NCBI GenBank assembly: GCA_019638525.1
Contig: JAHBTO010000006.1
Location: forward strand, 1 to 64,000
Origin: Ferruginibacter sp.
GTDB lineage: Bacteria > Bacteroidota > Bacteroidia > Chitinophagales > Chitinophagaceae
Direction of reading: 5' to 3'
Length of the DNA stretch: 64,000 bases
A model generated the notes under the pieces. That model ran no database searches, was not told the DNA's origin, and was given only the letters and a program-made list of their open reading frames with translations. Made by a program: the position numbers and the translations under genes. Below are positions 1-8,079 of the stretch, piece by piece (position 1 is the first letter of the stretch; each line of letters opens with the position of its first letter).

Positions 1-1
1 T

Positions 2-379
2 TTCAGAACTCATCTGGGAAATCCGCAAGCTATTGAAGAAGTGCTCGTAAAATATCCAAATTTGAAAGTCCAGCTTATGCATGCCGGATGGCCATATATT
101 GAAGAAACAAAAGCAATACTCTACATCTATCCGCAAGTAAATGTAGATGTAGCAGTAATTGATTGGGCTTTGCCCGTTGCAGAATTTCACAGCTATCTTG
201 AGCAATTAGTGAAAGCCGGTTTTTCTAAAAGAATAATGTATGGGTCAGATCAAATGGTGTGGGACGATGCTTTTAAAATTTCAATTGATAATATTGAGTC
301 GGCCGGTTTTCTTACTGAACAACAAAAACAAGACATATTCTATAACAATGCAAAGTCATTTTTTGGTTTAAAAGAATAA
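2..379 (+). CDS. Amidohydrolase (TIM-barrel metal-dependent hydrolase), 3' part
   Basis: The reading frame is open from the left edge of the window, so only the C-terminal ~125 residues are present; a GTG at 41 lies in frame but is internal. Visible motifs are HLGNP near the edge, then MHAGWP and YGSDQMVW, which match the late metal-binding histidine and the catalytic aspartate strand of amidohydrolase-2 type barrels. The end of the protein (FYNNAKSFFGL) is the usual C-terminal helix of this family. Such enzymes hydrolyse or decarboxylate small cyclic or aromatic acids in the cytoplasm. The substrate cannot be read from this fragment. Family call is secure, function is not. Confidence 0.8.
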   Translation, partial: FRTHLGNPQAIEEVLVKYPNLKVQLMHAGWPYIEETKAILYIYPQVNVDVAVIDWALPVAEFHSYLEQLVKAGFSKRIMYGSDQMVWDDAFKISIDNIESAGFLTEQQKQDIFYNNAKSFFGLKE

Positions 380-798
380 CTGCCATTAATATGAACTGTG
401 CAAAAAACCAAATCAATTTTTCCTTCCCAGCCGTGTCTTCTTTTGCGAGACAGAGCGTCCTAATAAATTCGAAAACGCAAAAAAGTCATTCTGCATATTT
501 AACCGTCTTGGTGCTGGATGTACGTTAATCAATTTTAGTTCTTAAATTCAACTTCAGAATAAATCCGGGCAGCTGTTCTGGACGAAAATACATAAAACGC
601 TTCCTCCACCGGTTAGTTTATCACCAATATAAAATATAATGTGAATTGTAAAAGAAAAAAGTAATAAAAGAGAAAAGGTAATAGTAATAATAAGATTTAA
701 GTAATAATTTCATTATGCAATGCTAAAGGACGGAATTCTAATACTCAACCGGCATAAAGCCCTGTCCGTTACCGGTAGGATGCATCTAAAAATATATT
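380..798. other. Intergenic region with one REP-like hairpin
   Basis: A 419 bp stretch between the amidohydrolase and the Crp-like regulator. It holds one copy of the REP-like hairpin (420-460). The part from about 640 to 720 is very A/T-rich with many TAATAA-like triplets. No coding frame of interest or clear promoter consensus was seen. Confidence 0.5.
420..460. repeat. REP-like hairpin repeat, copy 1 (degenerate)
   Basis: Shares the block TTCCTTCCCAGCCGTGTCT with the copy at 1991 and the GCGAGACA block with the copy at 1922. The arms (431-440 region and 447-456) form a hairpin with two mismatches, so this is the most decayed of three copies. Intergenic position, GC-rich stem in an AT-rich setting and conservation of the flank together suggest a dispersed palindromic element. 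Confidence 0.7.
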
Positions 799-1380
799 AT
801 GACCAATTCCCCCATTTCTGAGCAACTCAAACATGTGTATAATGTTTCTGATAAAGATTTAATCCAACTGAATCAGTTATTTGAAACGATACATGTGAAA
901 AAGAACGAACATCTTTACCGTGCAGGTGAGATAGTCCGGTATGTTTACTTTGTTGAAAAAGGTTGTTTAAGACAATACTATATCAATAACAATGGTGAAG
1001 AACGTACCATTTATTTTAAAACCGAAAACGGATGGTGCAGCGAATTAGTAAGCTTCCTGGATAACAAACCCACCGAACTGTGTGTGCAGGCTTTGGAAGA
1101 AAGTACGCTTCAACGCATCAATCAAAAGAACTGGGTGTATGCTGTCACCCATATTCAACCTTTTACAATGGGTTTTATAAGGGCACAACAGGACACAAAT
1201 TATATGTTGAAAAAAAGGCTTGCAGAAGCTACTGTTGAAACACCTGAAGAAAAATACCTTCGTTTTGTAAAAGAGGAGCCGGAATTATTGCAAAGGATTC
1301 CACTATATCATATCGCTGCTTATTTATCAATGACACCGGAGACTTTAAGCCGCATCAGGAAAAAAATTGCAGAAAAATAA
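799..1380 (+). CDS. Crp/Fnr-family transcriptional regulator
   Basis: A 193-residue cytoplasmic regulator. Residues ~20-115 form a cyclic-nucleotide-binding-type beta roll (GEIVRYVYFVEKG, then YFKTENGWCSELVSF), followed by the long dimerisation helix and a short C-terminal helix-turn-helix (YHIAAYLSMTPETLSRIRKK). The family normally has ~190-230 residues, so this is complete. The glycine/glutamate/arginine set that binds cAMP in E. coli Crp is not obvious, as is usual for Bacteroidota members, so the effector is unknown. It lies 67 bp before a cupin gene in the same direction and may control it. Confidence 0.88.
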   Translation: MTNSPISEQLKHVYNVSDKDLIQLNQLFETIHVKKNEHLYRAGEIVRYVYFVEKGCLRQYYINNNGEERTIYFKTENGWCSELVSFLDNKPTELCVQALEESTLQRINQKNWVYAVTHIQPFTMGFIRAQQDTNYMLKKRLAEATVETPEEKYLRFVKEEPELLQRIPLYHIAAYLSMTPETLSRIRKKIAEK

Positions 1381-1447
1381 TTTCTTATCTCAAATCAAGG
1401 ACTTTGCAGAAACAACAGAATAGTTTTGTCCTTCAAAAACAAATAAT

Positions 1448-1891
1448 ATGAAAAAAGAAACTATTCAAGTCGGCCAGGTAAAAATTGATTTTTTACTGGA
1501 ATCAGCCGACACTAATGGCTCTGCAGCCATGTTTGAATTTACTGTTCCTGTTGGTGCAAAGGTACCCATCCCCCACTACCACGAACATTATGATGAAACC
1601 ATTTATGGGTTGTCAGGTGTAATAACTTTCACTGTTGATGGTAACCCGATTGATATTGCACCGGGCGAAACATGTTTCATTCCCCGTGGAACTGTACATA
1701 GTTTTGACAATTTAAAACTAGTGGATGCCAAAGCGCTAGCAGTCTTAACACCAGCACTGCTTGGCCCTATCTTTTTTAAAGAAGTGGCAGAAGTTTTAAA
1801 TGCAGGCGGCCCGCCAGACCATCAGAAATTAGGAATGATAATGAAAAAACACGGACTTGTTCCGGTTGTGCCAAAAATGCAAAATGTATAA
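1448..1891 (+). CDS. Cupin domain protein
   Basis: A 147-residue single-domain cupin. The first cupin motif is visible as HYHEHYDETIYGLSG (two His and a Glu as metal ligands) and the second as PRGTVHSFDN (fourth ligand His). It has no signal peptide. Small cupins of this type bind a metal and may act as isomerases, dioxygenases or small-molecule sensors; the reaction cannot be inferred. It probably shares a transcript with the upstream Crp-like regulator. Confidence 0.85.
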   Translation: MKKETIQVGQVKIDFLLESADTNGSAAMFEFTVPVGAKVPIPHYHEHYDETIYGLSGVITFTVDGNPIDIAPGETCFIPRGTVHSFDNLKLVDAKALAVLTPALLGPIFFKEVAEVLNAGGPPDHQKLGMIMKKHGLVPVVPKMQNV

Positions 1892-1921
1892 TACTCATAG
1901 CGGGAATATTGGTTTTGCTTC

Positions 1922-1960
1922 TCCTTCTCAGCCGTGTCTCCGTTTGCGAGACACGGCGTC
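1922..1960. repeat. REP-like hairpin repeat, copy 2 (perfect stem)
   Basis: Core arms GCCGTGTCTC (1931-1940) and GAGACACGGC (1948-1957) are perfect reverse complements around a 7-base loop. The left flank CTTCTCA resembles CTTCCCA in the other copies. There is no T run after the stem, so it does not look like a plain intrinsic terminator. Confidence 0.85.
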
Positions 1961-1990
1961 ATAGAGTAATAGTAAATTTATGAGTGGCAG

Positions 1991-2029
1991 TTCCTTCCCA
2001 GCCGTGTCTTTGTTTGCAAGACACAGCCT
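1991..2029. repeat. REP-like hairpin repeat, copy 3
   Basis: Same flank and stem as the other copies: GCCGTGTCTT (2001-2010) against AAGACACAGC (2018-2027), one mismatch. The innermost pair is T-A here and C-G in the copy at 1922, a compensatory change that keeps the stem paired. It lies only ~60 bp from copy 2, in the same orientation. Confidence 0.85.
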
Positions 2030-2152
2030 GGACTCAAAAACAAACTTAAAGGCTGCTAACCGTTTTGCACCAACATGAACAGACATCCAGCTTTATGAAG
2101 CATTTACCGTACTTATTTGTTGTTTTAAATATTAACCTGTAAATAAGTAGTT

Positions 2153-2602
2153 ATGCAATTAAAAATTATCACCTTATTTGTAGCGCTTGTTCTTAGCACC
2201 GGAAATTTTGTTTGTGCACAAACGAGCGACTCAACGCTTATTATTAAGCTGTTAAAAGATGATTATGCCACAATGGGCACACTGGATATCCAGGCGCATG
2301 TGCACAATGTCACCAACGATTATTGCCTCATTGAACGTGGCCAAATATGGGATATTGAAACAGAATTGGATTCAATATACCGCAACCGTAACCGTTCTAT
2401 TAATCGTTCAGATTTTTTCTCCATAAAATCCGTTAAGGTATCAGGCAATTTGGCTTACGCTATCTGGCATCTTCGTTCAGAATTTAGAGAAAACGGGAAA
2501 CTTGTAAGGGAAAGAATATGGAACGAAAGCGGGGTGTTCCGTAAAGAAGATGGCTACTGGAAAATTGCATTAATTCATTCCAGTTTGGCACCACATAAAT
2601 AA
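2153..2602 (+). CDS. Secreted NTF2-like (SnoaL/DUF4440-type) protein
   Basis: A 149-residue protein with a clear signal peptide (residues 1-22, ending VCAQ) followed by a small alpha/beta cone domain. The pattern (LLKDDYATMGT, then the long central helix region, then VSGNLAYAIWHLRSEF and a closing GYWKIALIHSS) is that of SnoaL/DUF4440-like proteins, which bind small ligands or catalyse simple isomerisations. It is probably periplasmic. It stands alone between repeats. Family call is from overall pattern, not from a single diagnostic motif. Confidence 0.7.
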   Translation: MQLKIITLFVALVLSTGNFVCAQTSDSTLIIKLLKDDYATMGTLDIQAHVHNVTNDYCLIERGQIWDIETELDSIYRNRNRSINRSDFFSIKSVKVSGNLAYAIWHLRSEFRENGKLVRERIWNESGVFRKEDGYWKIALIHSSLAPHK

Positions 2603-2679
2603 ATGAAGGAGGAATTGGATATAGCACAGAGGAATAACCCGCTCTCCAAAGTCTCTTTCACAAAATATAAAACACAAAC

Positions 2680-2710
2680 GCTCTGCAAAAGTCTCCTGAC
2701 TTTGCAGAGC
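2680..2710. repeat. Inverted repeat (possible terminator or REP-like element)
   Basis: GCTCTGCAAA (2680-2689) and TTTGCAGAGC (2701-2710) are perfect reverse complements around an 11-base loop. A related sequence, GCTCTCCAAAGTCTC, starts at 2641, like a partial direct copy of the left arm and loop. No T run follows on either side, which argues against a simple intrinsic terminator. Confidence 0.65.
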
Positions 2711-2903
2711 TATGCAATTGGTTTATCAACCAATTAAGATACCTTACTTTTTTATCAAAATAACGTCAAATTCTCCCAGCTTTGTATTCAACTACCCGAA
2801 GTATTCCCTCAGAAAAAAACGCCTATTTGCTAACCTGAACATGTTACCCAGGATATTTTTTTCCTTACTTCAAATTTAAAAGTTTATTCAACATACTTCA
2901 GCC

Positions 2904-2923
2904 TGCCTGTCGGCAGACAGGCA
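2904..2923. repeat. REP-like palindrome of the CCTGCCTGTC type
   Basis: TGCCTGTC (2904-2911), loop GGCA, GACAGGCA (2916-2923): perfect 8-bp arms in an AT-rich spacer. Short GC-rich palindromes of this kind recur between genes in many Bacteroidota genomes. Only this copy was found in the window. Confidence 0.7.
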
Positions 2924-3111
2924 TCCTATGAGTAGTCTTTTCCGCACCCTGGAACTGAATGCTACAGTTCTTCTTTATTTGTGTTGAGTGTGGCCTGGCT
3001 TAGTCTGCTTTTGAGGAGTGGCACAGACCGGCAGCTGCACAACAGTGCATAACACTAAAATTGTAACTGATTTATATAAGTTATACCATATAATAAAAAA
3101 ATTATAATCAA

Positions 3112-3119
3112 TATATTTG
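3112..3119 (+). promoter_or_regulatory. Candidate -7 box (TAnnTTTG) of the ECF sigma operon
   Basis: TATATTTG matches the Bacteroidota -7 consensus exactly and lies 47 bp before the sigma-factor start codon. No TTG was found at the usual -33 distance, so only the -7 half is supported. Confidence 0.45.
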
Positions 3120-3166
3120 AGTTTGTTTTTGCAACCGGTTTTGGATTTTACTGTCTAATAGCAAAT

Positions 3167-3739
3167 ATGAGTAATGAAATCAATTCATTTTCTGACAAAA
3201 TACTGGTAGAGAAAGTATTGGGTGGAAATACTCATGCTTTTGCAATTATCGTTAAAAATACAGAGCGCCTGGTAGCTCAGATTGTCCGGAAAATGATTGT
3301 GAATGAAGAAGATCAGAAAGACCTTGTTCAGGATATATATTTAAAAGCCTACCAAAAAATTTCATCGTTCAAATTCCAGTCTAAGTTATCTACCTGGATT
3401 GGAACGATAGCTTACCATACATCCCTAAACTATCTTGAGAAAAAGAAGATCGCTTTGGTTGATATTGATTCCGGCCATGAAAACAAATTTGTGCACTATG
3501 AAAATTCAGAAAAAGAACTGCACAAAGATGAAACAGTTCAAATACTGAATAACGAAATCAACAAACTTCCCCCATTGTACAAAACTTTAATATCACTCTA
3601 TCACATTGAAGAGTTACCTAATAAAGAGATTGCTGAAATAACCGGTTTGCCTGAAGGGACAATTAAGAGTTATTTGTACAGAGCCCGAAGAATATTAAAA
3701 GACAATATTGTTAGCAATTATAAAGACCAATTTATATGA
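3167..3739 (+). CDS. ECF-type RNA polymerase sigma-70 factor
   Basis: A 190-residue sigma factor with region 2 at residues ~25-95 (core-binding EEDQKDLVQDIYLKAY and the -10-binding segment STWIGTIAYHTSLNYL) and region 4 at ~125-180 (LPPLYKTLISLYHIEEL, then NKEIAEITGLPEGTIKSYLYRAR as helix-turn-helix). Regions 1 and 3 are absent, as in ECF factors. The stop codon overlaps the start of the next gene by four bases, and that gene encodes a zinc-finger membrane anti-sigma factor, so this is a classic membrane-signal switch. The target regulon is unknown; the genes directly downstream are the first candidates. Confidence 0.93.
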   Translation: MSNEINSFSDKILVEKVLGGNTHAFAIIVKNTERLVAQIVRKMIVNEEDQKDLVQDIYLKAYQKISSFKFQSKLSTWIGTIAYHTSLNYLEKKKIALVDIDSGHENKFVHYENSEKELHKDETVQILNNEINKLPPLYKTLISLYHIEELPNKEIAEITGLPEGTIKSYLYRARRILKDNIVSNYKDQFI

Positions 3740-4182
3740 ACACGAAACATTTGACAGACGAAGCCATCCAGGATTATGTTTTGCAGGAAACAACCGATTC
3801 TGAAATATCAAGGCATATTTCGGTATGTACCGAATGTAAATCAAAAGTGGAAGTATACCGGACTTTGATGAATACCATGTATAGTATCAAACCTGAAGTA
3901 TTCCCGTTTGATGTTACAGAGGTGGTATCGCAAAGAATTGAAGTAAAAACATACAAAAGGAAAACGCTCGGTTCTTATGCTTTAGGTTTAGTTTTAAGTA
4001 TTGTCATTTTAAGTGTTGTCCTCTATAGTTTATCCATTCTAAAACCGGTTTTACAGGTTTTTCATTCACTGAAAATGATTGATAATGCTTTCATACTGGT
4101 TTCAGCAATTTGTATTTGCGTATTCCTATTAAAAGATATTACAAGACAATATAAAGAAAAGGAAATGCTGCTCCTGCAATAA
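3736..4182 (+). CDS. Membrane anti-sigma factor with zinc-finger (HC2-like) domain
   Basis: A 148-residue protein. The N-terminal cytoplasmic part carries HISVCTEC, the H-x3-C-x2-C pattern of zinc-binding anti-sigma domains, preceded by the typical acidic helix. Two membrane segments follow, at residues ~80-100 and ~115-133. The start overlaps the sigma-factor stop (ATGA at 3736-3739), which implies translational coupling and a one-to-one partnership. It should hold the sigma factor inactive at the membrane until a signal is perceived. The periplasmic loop is very short, so sensing may need another protein such as the one encoded next. Confidence 0.85.
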   Translation: MNTKHLTDEAIQDYVLQETTDSEISRHISVCTECKSKVEVYRTLMNTMYSIKPEVFPFDVTEVVSQRIEVKTYKRKTLGSYALGLVLSIVILSVVLYSLSILKPVLQVFHSLKMIDNAFILVSAICICVFLLKDITRQYKEKEMLLLQ

Positions 4183-4244
4183 ATTTTGCAACCGAAATAT
4201 GAAACACCTGTCTAATAACATAAAACATTTAAATACCACAAAAA

Positions 4245-4715
4245 ATGAATAGAATAATTTTATGCATCGCCGGAATTTTGGTTTCATTCATGGCCACCGC
4301 ACAGGACAAGGCAGATAGCTTATCCGGCCACCTACAACAGGGACTAAATCAAAAAATTGCAGAACCTCAGAGCCAGGCACCTGGCAAGGAAATAATAGCA
4401 CCTGTTCTTATTGTATGTCTGTTGATATTCCTGATTATAACAATTACAAAATATATTCTGGAATATCGTTTGAAAAATAAAATTGTAAACAGGGGTATTT
4501 CTGAGCAATTGTCAGCCACAATCCTTGGTAAGAACAATTACAATAAAACAGATGATGCTTTTAAATGGGCAATTTTACTTTGCGGCATTGCAATCGGATT
4601 AACCATTACCTATTATACCATGCCTTTAAATATCCACTCGCTGGCTATTATGGCCTTTTGTACAGGTGTTAGCTATTTAGCCTATTTCTTCTACCTTAAG
4701 AATCAAAAAAGATAA
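4245..4715 (+). CDS. Membrane protein with signal peptide, DUF6249-like
   Basis: A 156-residue protein with a signal peptide (residues 1-20, cleavage after TAQ), a short polar segment rich in Gln, a membrane span at ~48-68 and two more at ~105-122 and ~128-150. The soluble loop after the first span (NRGISEQLSATILG, then DDAFKWAILLCGIAIG) resembles small Bacteroidota membrane proteins of the DUF6249 group that accompany ECF sigma operons. Function unknown. It lies 62 bp after the anti-sigma gene and 21 bp before the serine hydrolase, so the four genes are probably co-transcribed. Confidence 0.7.
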   Translation: MNRIILCIAGILVSFMATAQDKADSLSGHLQQGLNQKIAEPQSQAPGKEIIAPVLIVCLLIFLIITITKYILEYRLKNKIVNRGISEQLSATILGKNNYNKTDDAFKWAILLCGIAIGLTITYYTMPLNIHSLAIMAFCTGVSYLAYFFYLKNQKR

Positions 4716-4736
4716 ATTAAACCATTACATACAACA

Positions 4737-6056
4737 ATGAAAAAAATCATTCTTACAACGGTCTGTACAATCATTTGTACGATATTAATTGCACAGAATT
4801 TTGACAAAGAAAAACTTGACAGGTATTTTGACACACTTGTGGTTCATCATAAATTCATGGGTAGTGTTGCTATCGCAAAGGGTGATACGATTATTTACTC
4901 AAAATCGGTTGGCTTTTCGGATGCTGAAAACAAAATAAAATCAAACGAGTTAACTGAGTACAGAATAGGTTCCATTTCAAAAACGTTTACATCTGCAATG
5001 GTACTGAAGGCAGTGGAAGAACATAAATTAAAATTGGATGAAAAACTCTCTAAGTATTATCCAACTATTCAAAACGCAGACAAAATAACCATTGAAGACC
5101 TGCTCTATCACAGGAGTGGTATTCACAGTTTCACCGATGATGAAGATTACGAAAGCTGGTGCACCCAACCCAAAAGTAAGCATGAATTGGTAGCCATAAT
5201 CAGCAATGGGAAAAGCGAGTTTGAACCAGGTACAAAGTTTTCTTACAGCAACCCCAATTTTATCTTGTTATCGTTTATTCTGGAAGATATTTATGGCAAA
5301 TCGTATGCTGTGTTATTGCAGGAAAAAATTGCTAAACCTATAGCACTGACCCATACATACTTTGGAAATCGGATTCATTCCAAAAAGAACGAATGTTATT
5401 CCTATGCTTACAACAAGAATTGGGTCAGGGAAAATGAGACAGATCCTTCTATCCCTATGGGAGCCGGAGGAATTGTATCTACTCCAGCCGATCTTGCAAA
5501 GTTTGTCGAAGCACTGTTTTCAGGGAAAATCATATCTGAAAAGAGTCTTAAATGGATGACTACATTAAAAGATGGTTTCGGCATGGGAATATTTCAAATA
5601 CCATTTCATGAAACTAAAGGTTTCGGGCATACAGGAGCCATTGACGGATTTAGCTCTATGCTTGTATATTTCCCAGGCAGTAAGGTTTCATTTGCTTTGC
5701 TTTCTAATGGTAATAATTATAACAACAATTCAATTGCTATTGCCGCTTTGAGTGCTGCATTTAATAAACCTTATGATATCCCCGAACTCAATAAATATAT
5801 AGTCACATCAGCAGAACTGGATAAATATACCGGGGTTTATGCAACAAAGGAATTACCACTGAAACTGACGATTACCAAGGAAGGGGACACGCTGATTGCG
5901 CAGGCCACTGGTCAACAAAAACTTCCACTGGAAGCGAGGAGTAAAAAAATATTTGCTTTTGACAGGGCCGGAATTGTTTTAGAGTTTAACCCCGAAAAGA
6001 ATATGGCGGTACTCAAACAAGGAGGAGGAGAATTTACATTTACGAAAGAAAAATAA
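4737..6056 (+). CDS. Serine hydrolase, beta-lactamase/class C (AmpC/EstB-like) family
   Basis: A 439-residue exported enzyme with a signal peptide (1-19, IAQ) and a beta-lactamase-type domain at ~25-340. The catalytic SxxK is S79-I-S-K82, the second motif is Y170-S-N172 and the third is HTG at 298-300. A C-terminal ~90-residue extension follows (YTGVYATKELPLKLTITKE), a beta-rich domain common in peptidase S12-type hydrolases. Likely substrates are D-Ala peptides or esters; the family includes few true beta-lactamases. It sits at the end of the sigma/anti-sigma operon and may be a cell-wall or envelope-stress output. Confidence 0.88.
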   Translation: MKKIILTTVCTIICTILIAQNFDKEKLDRYFDTLVVHHKFMGSVAIAKGDTIIYSKSVGFSDAENKIKSNELTEYRIGSISKTFTSAMVLKAVEEHKLKLDEKLSKYYPTIQNADKITIEDLLYHRSGIHSFTDDEDYESWCTQPKSKHELVAIISNGKSEFEPGTKFSYSNPNFILLSFILEDIYGKSYAVLLQEKIAKPIALTHTYFGNRIHSKKNECYSYAYNKNWVRENETDPSIPMGAGGIVSTPADLAKFVEALFSGKIISEKSLKWMTTLKDGFGMGIFQIPFHETKGFGHTGAIDGFSSMLVYFPGSKVSFALLSNGNNYNNNSIAIAALSAAFNKPYDIPELNKYIVTSAELDKYTGVYATKELPLKLTITKEGDTLIAQATGQQKLPLEARSKKIFAFDRAGIVLEFNPEKNMAVLKQGGGEFTFTKEK

Positions 6057-6089
6057 TAGATTTCCGGAATCAGAAATAAAATAATAGCT

Positions 6090-6641
6090 ATGAACTGGAT
6101 AGCAGAGTTAGATGAACTTACAAGAACATTCAAGGAAAAATTCGGGCATTTGGGTGAAAAAGAGTTGAATTGGAAACCCAATCCCCAAACATGGAGTATT
6201 GCCCAGAATATTGAGCATTTAATTGTTGTAAACAAAACCTATTTTCCTGTTCTGACTTCACTAAAAGAGGGTTCTTACAAGGCTCCACTAATTGCTAAAG
6301 TCGGCTTTGTGGTTTCATTCATAGGCAAAACGGTCTTACATGCAGTCAACCCTGACAACAGGAAAAAGATAAAAACATTTCCGGTTTGGGAACCAACTAT
6401 CAGTCAAATAAAAGGCGACATACTTCAGCAATTTGAGAATCATCAGCAGGAATTAAAACGTCAGATTGAATCATCGGAAGAATTTATTGAAAAAGGAGCA
6501 ATTATTTCATCACCTGCTAATAGAAACATGGTGTATAAATTAGAAACAGCTTTTGACATCATAGTTACCCACGAACAGCGGCATTTAAGGCAAGCTTCTG
6601 AAATATTGGATAAATTAAAACAATTAGCTTCAGATAAATAA
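6090..6641 (+). CDS. DinB-family four-helix-bundle protein
   Basis: A 183-residue cytoplasmic protein with the DinB layout: an N-terminal helix ending WSIAQNIEHLIVVN (first metal His), a middle helix, and a final helix with THEQRHLRQA (second and third His). The three His would bind a divalent metal, as in DinB and YfiT and in mycothiol- or bacillithiol-dependent transferases. The substrate is not predictable. It follows the serine hydrolase by 33 bp in the same direction. Confidence 0.85.
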   Translation: MNWIAELDELTRTFKEKFGHLGEKELNWKPNPQTWSIAQNIEHLIVVNKTYFPVLTSLKEGSYKAPLIAKVGFVVSFIGKTVLHAVNPDNRKKIKTFPVWEPTISQIKGDILQQFENHQQELKRQIESSEEFIEKGAIISSPANRNMVYKLETAFDIIVTHEQRHLRQASEILDKLKQLASDK

Positions 6642-6693
6642 TAATTATCCATTAAAATCATCTTACTTTTTATAACTAAATAAAACTTTTTCG

Positions 6694-6957
6694 ATGAAAA
6701 CCCTCTTTTGGTTATGTTGGATTGTTGAATTGATTGTTGTGTTTTGGTGGATTATCACAGATGCAAAGCAGAAGAATTTAGCACCCAATCCAATCAGTTA
6801 TTTATGTTTATTTTATTTGCTGGGAGTAATCGCTATTCGACTGGGATTACATTGGATCAAACTTTCAAATATTATGGTAATAATACCAGGCATTCTGTTA
6901 ATTGGATTGGGGTTAATCATCTTAATATCGGTATTATCCCGACAAAACTGGAACTGA
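6694..6957 (+). CDS. Small three-span membrane protein, unknown function
   Basis: An 87-residue protein consisting almost entirely of three hydrophobic segments (~3-20, ~33-50, ~57-80) with a basic loop (DAKQKN) after the first. No family motif is recognised. The gene is 52 bp downstream of the DinB gene and is the last of the co-directional series that begins with the ECF sigma factor. The frame has normal codon composition and an A-rich leader, which favours a real gene. Confidence 0.6.
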   Translation: MKTLFWLCWIVELIVVFWWIITDAKQKNLAPNPISYLCLFYLLGVIAIRLGLHWIKLSNIMVIIPGILLIGLGLIILISVLSRQNWN

Positions 6958-8079
6958 CTCACCGCCAGCAAAAGTCTGCAGAGAGACAGGATTACCGCAA
7001 CAAAACATTTTGACTCACCTGAATGATGAAAAGTATTTCATTACTACTACTCTTATTCCCTGCAGTGTCAAGTTTCTTCTTAAAGGAACAATGTGTATTA
7101 ATCCCTACAGAATAGATCCTGTATGTTTTCTTTTTAAGTATTGATAACAATAAACTTCACTTTTCACCTTCTGGCTAATACTTGTTAAAACATTTCTTTC
7201 TATCCTAAAGAAGATGCTCAAAAATTTTCGATTTTGTCCTGCCTGAGTTTTTGCAAGTATACTTTTTAAATTAATGCATTCTTATTGGCAAAATCCCGGC
7301 ATTGAATGCACATACCTTTTAAGGCAACACAGGCTTACAATTTTTACAAGTCAGATATGTTATTGCAGGTATTTTCTGCGTACTATAAAGTTTTTATATT
7401 TTTGAGAGAAAGCAAGCGAGAATTCCAACGTAACAGAAAAACTTTCACTGACAAGCGAAAAACTTTTCCATCTTAAACCATCCCTCACAGTTCTCATTTG
7501 ATAATTACCTGCTGAACAATTTGCGCTTTCACAAACAAAACTCCAAAGGTTCTTTTGCCCTATAAAGGCTAATCTGCAGTTGCCCAATGGTCCAGGCAAA
7601 TCTTCAAGACAGGCGGGTTCACGAGTGCGACTACATTCCAATTGCATTAAAGCAAATGCTGAATACGCCAGTATCTGACACAGGTCTGCAGTTGTGGTGC
7701 TGTGTGATTGCTGAACTGATGTCCGGGCACTGCTTATTTTGTAATTGTGCAGGTGTAAGTAAGATAAGTAACATCAAGGCAGTAGGCCTGGTCTAGCATA
7801 AGACATTGCTACCAAAGCTGTACCAGGACTGAGGGGTCCCCTACATGATTATTATTGAGACTATTTCAGATTTCTGATGATTTGGTTCTGAGAGTTTGAT
7901 TTTTTTTTCATAATATTACTAAACGCTAACAAAATCTTTGATCTTCTGTCCATAACTATTTTCAGGATGGATCAGTTCGCTGCCGGGCTTCATTTCTATG
8001 CTTGAGATTACTCGGAATATAAGCACAGAATAAAACCCTGTTCGTCGTCAGTGGCAAACGCAGAGCAACACTTTAGAAA
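6958..8079. other. Gene-poor 1.1 kb stretch, possibly decayed
   Basis: No convincing intact gene. At 7023-7115 a short frame starts with two Met codons and encodes a signal-peptide-like hydrophobic stretch (SISLLLLLFPAVSS), then stops after 30 residues, so it may be the amputated 5' end of a secreted-protein gene. Longer frames at 7360-7647 (minus) and 7587-7796 (plus) overlap each other and have cysteine-rich, low-complexity translations unlike real proteins. No repeat, tRNA or terminator with a T run was found. Confidence 0.4.

Larger units (their letters stand above)
2603..3166. other. Intergenic region with two hairpins and a promoter
   Basis: A 564 bp gap before the ECF sigma gene. It contains a 10-bp inverted repeat at 2680-2710, an 8-bp REP-like inverted repeat at 2904-2923, and a TATATTTG box at 3112-3119. 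No open frame with protein-like composition was seen. Confidence 0.5.

Noticed and set aside
7360..7647. Minus-strand open frame in the gene-poor region
   Set aside because: Translation is Cys- and Ser-rich without domains, overlaps another frame on the plus strand (7587-7796), and has no leader or neighbour support.
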